Assembly: GCA_937924895.1 (NCBI GenBank) | Contig: CALEYP010000038.1 | Location: 1 to 26,337, forward strand | DNA length: 26,337 nucleotides | Direction: 5' to 3' | DNA from: an uncultured Alphaproteobacteria bacterium | GTDB taxonomy: Bacteria > Pseudomonadota > Alphaproteobacteria > Puniceispirillales > Puniceispirillaceae | Shown here: positions 14,214 through 22,607 of the stretch, piece after piece | How positions within the stretch are numbered: the stretch's first letter is position 1 | Layout: every line of letters begins with the position of its first letter | Translations under genes and position numbers: made by a program | Notes under the pieces: model-generated | Told to the model about the DNA's origin: nothing | The model's database searches: none | What the model saw: only the letters and a program-made list of their open reading frames with translations

Positions 14214-17175
14214 TACCAGCCTCCGAAATACGCCATTCTTTGATACGTGCTAAATGACGGTAATCTGAATATTTGGGCGCTAATGCTGGATCCGGCTCAC
14301 TATAATAGGCGGCCTCTTCCTCTTCAAAATGAGAGACTAAATCCACTATAGCTTGGAATAGGGCGTCACTATCTAATTCCTTTGGTGTAACATCAGAAAT
14401 CTCTGCAGCTGGTGTGCCTCGTCCCTTTAATTTCCAATAGCTTAACGCGTGAGGGACAGCAGGCCCAATCTCGGTAAATCCCCCTTGTGAAAGCAAAGCG
14501 GCCTCAACCAACATTTGAATTGATCGCCCTGAGGCAACCGCCTTTTTGGTTGGCAAAACCCCTGTCTTATAATCGATAATCTGCGCCTCTTCGCCTGTCT
14601 TGATGATACGGTCTGCCTTGGCTGTGATAGCAATTTGCCTGTCTTTTGGTGTTACATGACAAACAGCCTTTGTTTCAACAAACTGCTGAGTGCCCGCCCC
14701 ACGATACTGATTATCATGGGCGACAAACCATGCTGCGAGCTTCTCCATTTGTGGCCACCAAATATGAGCCACTTCAAGGTGATGCCAGTATGGCTCAAAT
14801 AAGGGACGCGCCAAGTCACAAAGAATCTGAGCATGAGACGGTGTGAGCGCGCCTTCTGGATAAGCTTCGATAAATAATTGCAAAGCCTCATGAAATAATG
14901 TGCCTTTGAGTGCCGCATTTGGTGGCTCATTCACGGGGCGCAACGCGCGTAGATGCAAAATTTTATCTGCATAAATGCCATAGGGATCAGCGATAAGCCT
15001 GTCGAGCTGTGTAGCGGATAGTGAGTGAGGTCGATAGGGCACAGGCGGTCGGGGCGCAGGTGGTGTGATAGCTGTCGCCTCAACTGACTTCCGATGCGCT
15101 AATATGGCCGCAATGTCATCTGGCAGACGAGAGGCTATCAAATCAGAGATACCAGCCCCTTCCATTACGGCATCCATTCTCGTTAGCCAACGACTGGGCA
15201 ATGTTGGTCTATCATTTTGACGCCTTGCCCGTGTGATCACCACCTCGGGCTGGGCAGCTGCCATCATGAAATCATGCGCAGATAACGCAATTCGCCATTG
15301 CCGATGCGGCAGGCCGATCTCTGCTGCCATTGCGCTATTCATCCACAGGCTTGCGTCTGGTTTAGGCGGCCATATCCCCTCATTCAAACCAGATAAAATG
15401 ACCATATCAGCCGTCAGCATTCGTGATTCCACAGCACCCAAAATCGCGAGGCGCGATTGTTGATGATAGGGTTTACGCAACTCAGCTGATTGCAAGAAGG
15501 ATTGCATCACATCTGCCAGCGCTGATGCTGGCATCGCGTAATCTGTCCCATAGGCGCTCAGCTCTGCTAGCAAGTGTGCCGCGGCCTCACCAGCAGCGCC
15601 TGACCATAATTTCAAGATAGCATCATCTGTGGCAGACGGCCTCGTTGCCGCCATAGCTTCTGCCACCTCTCCTAATGTTTGGGCAAATAAGGATAAGGGG
15701 ATAACGCTACGCCCCGATAAAGCAAGCAAAGGTGATAATGGCGTTTTGATATGCTCTGCCACAAACTGCGCGGCATCTGGTTCTTTTTTCTGTAGATGGC
15801 TAATTAGCCCATCCAAATCATAAAAGGATAGTGCGCCACGCAAATGATACTTTTGAATCTGTTGGAACTGGGCACGAAAGTCTGATCTGTCCATGCCGCC
15901 AGCGGTGAAAGGATGGTCACATAATTGCACCATATCAATGAGGGGATCTTTGGAGCCGATTAAGCGGCTAATCTTAAACAAAAAGGCGCCAATGGCCGAA
16001 GTAATAAGGCGCTCACCTGCCGAATCATCAATCGTAATATCAAACCGTTGTAATTCAGAGCGCACCATTTGGGCTAATTGCCTATCTGGCGTGACTAAGA
16101 TGGCTGTTTTGCGAGGCGTTTCTAATTGTTGACGTAATAAGAGCGCGATTATCGCAGCTTCTTCATGGGAATCGGTTGCTTCCAGACGCCTGAAACCATC
16201 AAAGCTCTCTTTTTTGGTTAACCCGTCTTGCTGCGTTGCTAATTGCCGCCATAAATCAGTTTGGCTCGCAGGACGCATCACTTCCGATAAGAAGCGTAAT
16301 CGTGGCGCGGATGAGGCGGCCCGCGCCTGACTAGCTGGCCATATGTGAACATCCTGGAGTGACAGAGACAGGGCCTCTAGCGTGAGATGCAGAGGATGAA
16401 AAGGGTGTGTTTTATCAGCACCAATCGCATCCCAATCACTGTCATTCATATCTGTGATAAGACCAGGAAATACCACCCGCCCTTGCGGTAGGTGAGCCAC
16501 GGCTTTCATCAACCGTCTTGTACCTGCCAATGTCCCTGTCGAACCAGCCACAATCACCGGCCCTTGAGGGGGCATAGTGTCCCACTGTGCAATTTGCTTG
16601 TTTAATAAGGCAAGACGCCGCGCCACAGGATCCATTGCCCCTTCTTGCGCCAAGATGGCTGGCCAAAAATTTGTGAGGATGGATAGGAATTGCGCGATAT
16701 CTTGCCAGTGCGCCGATAAATCATCTGGCCACAGGCTTGCTAAATCTTGTACCTCAAATTCAGCGTTCTGTATCTGGTCAAATAGGCTGATGAGGGCGCG
16801 CGCAAGCATGAAAGACTGCGCCTCAGTTGGGCGCTGGCCGCCAATAGGGAAGGCATGAATTTGCTGGGCAATGATGCAAAGACGCCTTGTCTCTGGCAAG
16901 GCTGGTGGCAATGCAGGATCAAGAGCCAATAGGCTGACACTATCACTTTCATCATCGATGTCACCAATGGCTCTAATCTGTGGCAAAAGCAGTGCGGCAC
17001 CATCACTCACCGCCAAGAAAGCTTCGGATAGGGCTCTGGCAGCGCGGCGTGTTGGCACAAAGATCAGAGTACGCGCCAGGACCTCTGGCGCAGGTGATGA
17101 TGCGAGAAGACCAGCCGCTAAATCACGGGCAAAAGAACAACCAGGCGGGATGGTATAAAAGGCTGATTTACGCAT
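14206..17175 (-). CDS. addB: AddB, double-strand break repair helicase-nuclease subunit (alphaproteobacterial type)
   Basis: AddB is the partner of AddA in end resection. The 989 residues fit the alphaproteobacterial AddB family. It opens with FYTIPPGCSF and IFVPTRRAARAL, an inactivated helicase-like region, and contains VILSGLNEGIWPP in the middle. It ends with a RecB-type nuclease: GTLFHEALQ (about 755), the Asp of AKADRI, and IIDYKTGVLP (about 864). All nuclease residues are present, so AddB could still cut one strand if AddA lacks its nuclease. I do not see the iron-sulfur cysteine pattern of Firmicute AddB. The ATG at 17175 is fixed by a stop just upstream; its AGG is only 1 base away, so initiation may be weak. 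Confidence 0.93.
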   Translation of the reverse strand: MRKSAFYTIPPGCSFARDLAAGLLASSPAPEVLARTLIFVPTRRAARALSEAFLAVSDGAALLLPQIRAIGDIDDESDSVSLLALDPALPPALPETRRLCIIAQQIHAFPIGGQRPTEAQSFMLARALISLFDQIQNAEFEVQDLASLWPDDLSAHWQDIAQFLSILTNFWPAILAQEGAMDPVARRLALLNKQIAQWDTMPPQGPVIVAGSTGTLAGTRRLMKAVAHLPQGRVVFPGLITDMNDSDWDAIGADKTHPFHPLHLTLEALSLSLQDVHIWPASQARAASSAPRLRFLSEVMRPASQTDLWRQLATQQDGLTKKESFDGFRRLEATDSHEEAAIIALLLRQQLETPRKTAILVTPDRQLAQMVRSELQRFDITIDDSAGERLITSAIGAFLFKISRLIGSKDPLIDMVQLCDHPFTAGGMDRSDFRAQFQQIQKYHLRGALSFYDLDGLISHLQKKEPDAAQFVAEHIKTPLSPLLALSGRSVIPLSLFAQTLGEVAEAMAATRPSATDDAILKLWSGAAGEAAAHLLAELSAYGTDYAMPASALADVMQSFLQSAELRKPYHQQSRLAILGAVESRMLTADMVILSGLNEGIWPPKPDASLWMNSAMAAEIGLPHRQWRIALSAHDFMMAAAQPEVVITRARRQNDRPTLPSRWLTRMDAVMEGAGISDLIASRLPDDIAAILAHRKSVEATAITPPAPRPPVPYRPHSLSATQLDRLIADPYGIYADKILHLRALRPVNEPPNAALKGTLFHEALQLFIEAYPEGALTPSHAQILCDLARPLFEPYWHHLEVAHIWWPQMEKLAAWFVAHDNQYRGAGTQQFVETKAVCHVTPKDRQIAITAKADRIIKTGEEAQIIDYKTGVLPTKKAVASGRSIQMLVEAALLSQGGFTEIGPAVPHALSYWKLKGRGTPAAEISDVTPKELDSDALFQAIVDLVSHFEEEEAAYYSEPDPALAPKYSDYRHLARIKEWRISEAGSD

Positions 17176-17218
17176 ACCTCACTATAGCCAAATTTAAAGC
17201 TTTGATTGAACAGCTATT

Positions 17219-17722
17219 TTACGAAGATGTTGAAAAAGATAGGGTGGTGCTTGCCAGCGCCTCTTGCAAGGATGAGATAAAAGAGGCATCAGCAGAAATA
17301 TCAAACTGACGGCTTTCATCTTCCTGCCTTGTGATGGCGATCATCGCTGCATGAGACGGCCAATAGCCCGCCATTTTACTGGGCCATTCAATCAAGCACG
17401 CAGCATCATAAAACGCATCTTCAATCCCGAGCGCAAAGACATCCTCTGGCAATGCAAGACGGTACAGATCCATATGCCACAACATTAATCCGTCAGGCGC
17501 ATCATAATGCTGCACAAGCGTAAAAGTCGGAGATGGTACATCAAAGACATCAGGACAGCGTGCTTGTATCACAGCACGTGAAAACGCTGACTTACCTGCG
17601 CCAAGATCCCCTGTCAGACCAAAAATATGCCCTGTTTGTAGAAGCGGCGCAAAACAGCCTGCCAGATGGTTTGTATCTGACAGGCTGTGTGATTGGATTG
17701 TGATGGTGTGATGGACCATCAT
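17219..17722 (-). CDS. tsaE: tRNA threonylcarbamoyladenosine biosynthesis ATPase TsaE
   Basis: TsaE works with TsaB and TsaD to place threonylcarbamoyl on A37 of tRNAs that read ANN codons. The 167-residue protein has the Walker A GDLGAGKS (38-45), the family signature PSPTFTLVQHYD, the HMDLYRL motif and LIEWPSKM, all standard for TsaE. The C-terminal 25 residues are Ser/Thr-rich and not conserved in the family. It starts 11 bases after ahcY and ends 43 bases before addB. In many alphaproteobacteria, a phosphotransferase and a nucleotidyltransferase gene (amgK/murU-like) lie between tsaE and addB; here they are absent. Confidence 0.95.
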   Translation of the reverse strand: MMVHHTITIQSHSLSDTNHLAGCFAPLLQTGHIFGLTGDLGAGKSAFSRAVIQARCPDVFDVPSPTFTLVQHYDAPDGLMLWHMDLYRLALPEDVFALGIEDAFYDAACLIEWPSKMAGYWPSHAAMIAITRQEDESRQFDISADASFISSLQEALASTTLSFSTSS

Positions 17723-17733
17723 ATTTGTCTACT

Positions 17734-19128
17734 CTAGTAGCGATATTGTTCTGACTTGAACGGTCCTACCTGAGACACACCGATATAATCAGCTTGGTCT
17801 TCACGTAGTTGCGACAATGTTGCGCCGACCTTATCAAGGTGAAGCTTCGCCACTTTTTCATCTAGATGACGCGGCAAGGTATAAACTTGCTTGTCATATT
17901 TTGCGCCTTCTTGCCATAGCTCAATCTGGGCCAATACTTGGTTTGTGAATGAAGCTGACATCACAAATGAAGGATGGCCCGTGGCACAGCCCAAATTCAC
18001 CAAACGACCTTTCGCTAGCAAAATCATACGCTTACCATCTGGGAACTCAACTTCGTCAACCTGTGGCTTCACTTCATGCCACTGCATGTTTGACAGAGAT
18101 GACACCTGAATTTCATTATCAAAGTGACCAATGTTACAGACGATAGCCCGGTCCTTCATCTCACGCATGTGATCTAGTGTGATAACATCTTTATTGCCTG
18201 TGGCTGTCACAAAGATGTCTGCCTTTGACGCAGCCTGTTCCATGGTGACAACTTCATAACCTTCCATCGCTGCTTGCAAAGCACAGATAGGGTCAATCTC
18301 AGTGACCATTACACGCGCACCACCTTGGCGAAGAGACGCAGCAGAGCCTTTCCCAACATCACCATAGCCAGCGACCACAGCAACCTTACCAGCAAGCATC
18401 ACGTCAGTCGCACGGCGGATACCGTCCACTAGTGATTCACGGCAACCATATAGATTATCGAATTTTGACTTTGTGACAGAATCATTCACATTAATTGCAG
18501 GGAATGGCAAGCCGCCCTTTTCTGCCAGCTGATACAAGCGCAACACACCTGTTGTTGTTTCTTCTGACACACCCTTAATGGCATCACGTTGCTTTGTGAA
18601 CCAGCCTGGGCTTTTCGCAAGACGAATATCAAGCTGAGCTTTCAAATATTCTTCTTCTTCAGACGCTGGGTGAGACAGGACATCTTCACCAGCCTCTGCT
18701 CTTGCGCCAAGCAAGATATACATTGTGGCATCACCACCATCATCCAAGATCATATTGGCTGGCTCACCATCGGCCCAATCGAAGATCTTATCTACATATT
18801 CCCAATATTCAGCTAATGTTTCACCCTTTTTGGCGAACACAGGAATACCTGAATCGGCAATCGCAGCCGCCGCCTGATCTTGGGTTGAGAAAATATTACA
18901 AGATGACCAGCGAATATCTGCCCCAAGGTCGGCAAGCGTCTGAATCAAAACAGCCGTCTGAATTGTCATATGAAGACAACCCGCAATGCGTGCCCCCTTG
19001 AGAGGAGATTGGCCTTTATACTCATCGCGGAGCGCCATCAATCCAGGCATTTCGCTCTCAGCGATAGAAATTTCTTTATGACCCCAATCGGCGAGGGACA
19101 TATCAGCAATGATATAATCTTGTGTCAT
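17734..19128 (-). CDS. ahcY: Adenosylhomocysteinase (S-adenosylhomocysteine hydrolase)
   Basis: AhcY splits S-adenosylhomocysteine into homocysteine and adenosine, relieving inhibition of methyltransferases. The 464 residues are the usual bacterial length, including the roughly 40-residue bacterial insert. Visible motifs are HMTIQTAVLIQTL (substrate site), SSCNIFSTQDQAAAA, DDGGDAT, NVNDSVTKSKFDN with the catalytic Lys and Asp, the NAD-binding AGYGDVGKGSA (about 251-261) and the C-terminal lid PFKSEQYRY that completes the partner's NAD site. AAGGA lies 8 bases before the ATG. It is likely the first gene of a unit with tsaE, addB and addA. Confidence 0.98.
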   Translation of the reverse strand: MTQDYIIADMSLADWGHKEISIAESEMPGLMALRDEYKGQSPLKGARIAGCLHMTIQTAVLIQTLADLGADIRWSSCNIFSTQDQAAAAIADSGIPVFAKKGETLAEYWEYVDKIFDWADGEPANMILDDGGDATMYILLGARAEAGEDVLSHPASEEEEYLKAQLDIRLAKSPGWFTKQRDAIKGVSEETTTGVLRLYQLAEKGGLPFPAINVNDSVTKSKFDNLYGCRESLVDGIRRATDVMLAGKVAVVAGYGDVGKGSAASLRQGGARVMVTEIDPICALQAAMEGYEVVTMEQAASKADIFVTATGNKDVITLDHMREMKDRAIVCNIGHFDNEIQVSSLSNMQWHEVKPQVDEVEFPDGKRMILLAKGRLVNLGCATGHPSFVMSASFTNQVLAQIELWQEGAKYDKQVYTLPRHLDEKVAKLHLDKVGATLSQLREDQADYIGVSQVGPFKSEQYRY

Positions 19129-19257
19129 GTAACTAATCCTTATTTGCGCCGCTTAATCAGTCTGTAAACTAGCACGCGCTCAGCTATCTTGTCGGTGTTA
19201 TATCAGGAAAAGACACCTGAAAGAAAGGCTTTTCATAATATGCCCATTGCTACGACT
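19129..19257 (-). promoter_or_regulatory. Intergenic region upstream of ahcY
   Basis: This 129-base gap lies between rapZ and ahcY. On the minus strand TATAAC is a fair -10, but no good -35 stands 16-18 bases before it. An inverted repeat TCAGG-N8-CCTGA occupies 19203-19220 and overlaps this region. I looked for a SAH or SAM riboswitch and found no sequence that I can match to a known consensus. No clear terminator of rapZ is present, so read-through is possible. Confidence 0.3.
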
Positions 19258-20124
19258 TTAAGACCCATCTAGTTCACGGTGCAGCAATGTCACTGAGATA
19301 CCTTCTTTACGCAGCCATTTCGTGAAATGTGTGGCACAGGCGACTGACCGATGACGCCCCCCTGTACATCCAAAGGCAATCATAAGCTGGGGACGACCAT
19401 CACGAATGCTAGCAGATAAGATTGGCGGAAACAGCTGGTATAACCCTGAGAAAAATGAGCCAAAGCCATAATCAGCAGCAATATACTCAAACACTTGGCT
19501 ATCCTGCCCTGTCATCGCACGCAAACCCGCATCCCAATGAGGGTTTCGCAAAAACCGAACATCAAACACATAATCAGCTGCCGCTGGCACACCATTTTTA
19601 AAGGCAAAACTCTGCACTGTCAGGCCTAGCCCGCCCGCTGTATCAAATTTCACACCGGCTAGAATATGGGACCGCAACGCCGTGGGAGATAGCGCTGTTG
19701 TATCAATTTCAACATCTGCCAATGCTGCAATCGGCGCTAATTGTGCCCCATCCACTGCGATAGCTTCTTCAATTTGATGTGTTGCACTGAGCGGATGTGC
19801 GCGCCTTGTCGATTGATAGCGACGCAAAATCTCCGCCTCTGATGCGACAAGGTGAATATGTTTAAAGCGGGTATCAAATTTCTGACGCAAATTGGCAATG
19901 AGGCGTTCAATCGCGGTAACGTCGAAGCCTGATGTGCGCTGATCGGCGCAAATAGCAAGGGCGTGACCATTGGTTTCCACTTCAATCGCCACCAATTGAT
20001 CGACTAGGGCCAAGGGTAGATTATCAACAGTAACAAATCCCAGATCTTCTAAGATTTTGAGAGAGGTGGAATGCCCAGAACCTGCTTGCCCTGTGATTAA
20101 GATAAGTTCAGGAGAGAGTGTCAT
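19258..20124 (-). CDS. rapZ: RapZ (RNase adapter / nucleotide-binding YvcJ-YhbJ family), with altered Walker A
   Basis: In Escherichia coli, RapZ binds small RNA GlmZ and RNase E and senses glucosamine-6-phosphate; in alphaproteobacteria its role is less clear. The 288-residue protein from the ATG at 20124 fits the family length. It has GFVTVDNLPLALV, RRAHPLS in the first domain, and the C-terminal signature FGCTGGRHRSVACA. The P-loop reads GQAGSGHST (12-20), with His18 where Lys, or commonly Arg in alphaproteobacteria, is expected. I chose this start because GGAG lies 11 bases upstream and the conserved N-terminus begins here; the frame is open further upstream into chvG. No hprK, ptsN or ptsH gene lies beside it, unlike the usual cluster. 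Confidence 0.9.
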   Translation of the reverse strand: MTLSPELILITGQAGSGHSTSLKILEDLGFVTVDNLPLALVDQLVAIEVETNGHALAICADQRTSGFDVTAIERLIANLRQKFDTRFKHIHLVASEAEILRRYQSTRRAHPLSATHQIEEAIAVDGAQLAPIAALADVEIDTTALSPTALRSHILAGVKFDTAGGLGLTVQSFAFKNGVPAAADYVFDVRFLRNPHWDAGLRAMTGQDSQVFEYIAADYGFGSFFSGLYQLFPPILSASIRDGRPQLMIAFGCTGGRHRSVACATHFTKWLRKEGISVTLLHRELDGS

Positions 20125-20171
20125 TATATGTAGGTCTCCAGTCTCATCATTTTTACTGGTCAATTTTATGT

Positions 20172-21791
20172 TTATCCTGCCAGCGGGAGTTTTAGTGTAA
20201 AGCACGCCCCTAACATTTGTCCATCGCTTTGCGCTGTCCTATTTTCTGCTGTCAACGTACCATTGTGCGCTTCAGCAATTTGACGCGAAATAGATAGCCC
20301 TAGACCTGAATGATTGCCAAACCCCTCTCTTGTCGGGCGTTCAGTATAAAAGCGGTCGAAAATCGCCTCTAATTTGCCAGCAGGAATGCCAGGACCCTCA
20401 TCTTCTAGCGCAATGAAAACAGCGGCATCAGTCACAGTCACACGAAGCGTAATTGGGGAATCCTCTGGTGAGAAAGACAACGCATTTTGCAAAAGATTAT
20501 CTAAAATTTGAACAATACGGCCGGGGAAAAAACGCACAAGCACATCGTTCTCTAGCCTGTCATAGCGCAATGTGTCAGCGCCAAACCTGTCTTGGGATAA
20601 CGCTACCCAATTATCTATTAGTTCGTTGATAGGTGCAGGTTCTGGCAAAGCACGATGCAATTCGACATCGATGCGGCTAGCCTCTGATATATCTGAAATA
20701 AGCCGATCTAAACGGCCAACATCTGCCAAGATCACATCCATCAATTTCTGTTGTTGCTTCGGATCTTCTATCAAGGCCACCGTTTCCACCGCAGATCGCA
20801 ACGATGTTAAAGGGTTTTTAAGTTCATGAGATACATCCGCGGCGAAGCCAGCTGTGGCTTGGATACGACGCTGTAACTCATTCGTCATTTCTGTCAGTGC
20901 AAGCGATAATTTCCCGATCTCATCTTTGCGATTTGGCAGCGTGGCAAGCGGCTGTAAATCGTGACTTTGACGCAAGCTATCGGCAGCGGCCGCTAATTTG
21001 GTGATAGGGGTTGTGATGGAGCGCGCCAGATACAAAGCTAATGCAATGGTCACCAAAAAGACGATGCCAAAAATCTGCAGAAACACCCATTGCACTTGTT
21101 GAATTTCATTCTCGATGCGCCCGCCACTTGTTGTCAGTAACAAGGCCCCACGCACGACACGCAAATCTTGCACGGGCACCGCGACAGATAACACCATTTG
21201 TCCATGCATCCCGCGAAACACACCGCGGCGCAACTGACCGTTGAGGGCAGCTCGAACATGGGGGCTTTCGCTGATTTGCTCACGCCTACGATCGGGCATG
21301 ATAGGCATTGGCGGGTCACTATTAAATAAGGATACGATTTGATTGAGCCAGTTCGTCACCTGGCTACGAAAAGCCCCTTGCATGGACCGATCTTTGCGAC
21401 GCCTCACATCTACCACACCTGATGATAGACCATAGCGCGCCGTATCAGCCGCTAATGTGCCATCTGGCTGAAAAACACGTGCGCGCAGAACTGAGCCATA
21501 ACCGACCAGCGGCAATAATTGTGTCATGGTTTCTGGGGATAACCGCCGATACACAAAATCAGAACGAGATGCCTCTGCCAAAGCTAGCGAGCGTGCCAGA
21601 ACCACACCTTGCCGCTCAAGCGCCGATAACTCTCCGCGGATGAGGGCACGTTTATATTGATCAACAGATAATAGGCCGATGGTAAAAAGTACCAGCGGGA
21701 ATAACATAATGGTAAGGATACGCACCGATAGACGCGAGCCCTGCCAGATACGCGCAATGCGTTGTTTTACCCTATGCCACAGACGCCTCAT
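20172..21791 (-). CDS. chvG: Sensor histidine kinase, ChvG/ExoS-like
   Basis: This is a membrane sensor kinase of about 539 residues. An N-terminal transmembrane helix (LTIMLFPLVLFTIGLLSV) is followed by a periplasmic sensing domain of about 200 residues. A second helix (IFGIVFLVTIALALYL) leads into a HAMP domain, HisKA with the phospho-accepting His in DVSHELKNPLTS (about residue 322), and a HATPase domain with NLLQNALSF, EDEGPGIP, FDRFYT and HSGLGLSI. The ChvG call rests on the architecture and on the neighbours chvI and rapZ. In rhizobia ChvG/ChvI responds to acid and envelope stress. The start is uncertain: TTG at 21800, overlapping the chvI stop, or ATG at 21791, whose GAGGG is very close. 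Confidence 0.88.
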   Translation of the reverse strand: MRRLWHRVKQRIARIWQGSRLSVRILTIMLFPLVLFTIGLLSVDQYKRALIRGELSALERQGVVLARSLALAEASRSDFVYRRLSPETMTQLLPLVGYGSVLRARVFQPDGTLAADTARYGLSSGVVDVRRRKDRSMQGAFRSQVTNWLNQIVSLFNSDPPMPIMPDRRREQISESPHVRAALNGQLRRGVFRGMHGQMVLSVAVPVQDLRVVRGALLLTTSGGRIENEIQQVQWVFLQIFGIVFLVTIALALYLARSITTPITKLAAAADSLRQSHDLQPLATLPNRKDEIGKLSLALTEMTNELQRRIQATAGFAADVSHELKNPLTSLRSAVETVALIEDPKQQQKLMDVILADVGRLDRLISDISEASRIDVELHRALPEPAPINELIDNWVALSQDRFGADTLRYDRLENDVLVRFFPGRIVQILDNLLQNALSFSPEDSPITLRVTVTDAAVFIALEDEGPGIPAGKLEAIFDRFYTERPTREGFGNHSGLGLSISRQIAEAHNGTLTAENRTAQSDGQMLGACFTLKLPLAG

Positions 21792-21796
21792 GACCC

Positions 21797-22495
21797 TCAA
21801 CTATCTTGTGTCTTATAACGATACCCAATGCCATAGAGAGTCTCAATTTGGTCAAAAGCGGGGTCTGTTGCTTTGAATTTACGGCGTAATCGTTTGACAT
21901 GACTATCAATTGTACGATCATCCAAAAAGACAGACTCGCCATAGGCGGCATCCATTAATTGGTCACGGTTTTTGACATGACCAGGGCGTGTGGCAAGCGC
22001 TTGTAATAGTAGGAACTCCGTCACAGTCAATTTGACATCTTTTTGTTTCCAGCTGACCAAATGTCGTTCTGGATCAAGCAGCAAATCACCTTGACGAATT
22101 TGCTGTGCGGATGCCTCAGGCGAGCTTGCTGCCCCTGCCCGCCGCAACACTGCTTGGATACGAGCCAGAAGCAAGCGCTGTGAAAAGGGTTTAGTGATAT
22201 AATCATCAGCACCAAGCCCCAGACCCAGGGCTTCATCAAGCTCATCATCTTTACTGGTCAGGAAAATCACTGGCATAGCTGATTTCAGGCGCAATTTTTC
22301 AAGAAGCTCAATGCCTGTCATGCGTGGCATTTTAATATCTAGGATTGCCAAATCAGCGGGGCGACGGCTCAGCCCTTGCAACGCCTGCTCGCCATCATGA
22401 TAGGTATCAATCTCAAACCCTTCGGCCTCTAGCGCCAGAGAAACGGATGTCAGAATATTTTGATCATCATCGACAAGAGCAAGTCTTTTACCCAT
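21797..22495 (-). CDS. chvI: Response regulator, ChvI-like (OmpR/PhoB family)
   Basis: This 232-residue transcription regulator is the partner of the kinase that follows. The receiver domain has the acidic pocket D9-D11, phospho-acceptor D53 in LAILDIKMP, T80 in FLTSKDDE and K102 in YITKPF. The C-terminal winged helix has VSWKQKDVKLTVTEF, RDQLMDAAYGE and DDRTIDSHVKRLRRKF, typical of the OmpR/PhoB family. I chose the ATG at 22495, because GGGAG lies 9 bases before it; the upstream in-frame GTG at 22525 would place that site inside the gene. A promoter and tandem 11-bp repeats lie directly upstream, suggesting self-regulation. It overlaps or abuts chvG. Confidence 0.92.
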   Translation of the reverse strand: MGKRLALVDDDQNILTSVSLALEAEGFEIDTYHDGEQALQGLSRRPADLAILDIKMPRMTGIELLEKLRLKSAMPVIFLTSKDDELDEALGLGLGADDYITKPFSQRLLLARIQAVLRRAGAASSPEASAQQIRQGDLLLDPERHLVSWKQKDVKLTVTEFLLLQALATRPGHVKNRDQLMDAAYGESVFLDDRTIDSHVKRLRRKFKATDPAFDQIETLYGIGYRYKTQDS

Positions 22496-22530
22496 AACGC
22501 ATAACTCCCTTTCTTGTTTTGTCACATTAT

Positions 22531-22559
22531 CTTATCACAAGAGACAAGCTTAATGACAA
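22531..22559 (-). promoter_or_regulatory. Likely chvI promoter
   Basis: On the minus strand TTGTCA (22559-22554) and GATAAG (22536-22531) are separated by exactly 17 bases. The start would be near 22524, about 29 bases before the chvI ATG. The tandem repeats at 22569-22590 lie about 10 bases upstream of the -35. Confidence 0.6.
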
Positions 22560-22568
22560 ACCGGTCCC

Positions 22569-22590
22569 ATATCGTGACCAGATCATGACC
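22569..22590 (-). promoter_or_regulatory. Tandem 11-bp direct repeat, likely OmpR/PhoB-family regulator site before chvI
   Basis: On the minus strand GGTCATGATCT (22590-22580) is followed at once by GGTCACGATAT (22579-22569): 9 of 11 positions are the same. A weaker third unit (22568-22558, 6 of 11) runs into the -35. OmpR/PhoB-family regulators bind head-to-tail sites with an 11-bp period, often just upstream of -35. ChvI itself is the obvious candidate, by autoregulation. Confidence 0.55.
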
Positions 22591-22607
22591 AAAATAAGGC
22601 ACAAGCT

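Noticed and set aside
19129..19257. SAH or SAM riboswitch before ahcY
   Set aside because: I looked for known conserved cores and found none that fit; only a short TCAGG/CCTGA inverted repeat is present. A covariance-model search would be decisive.
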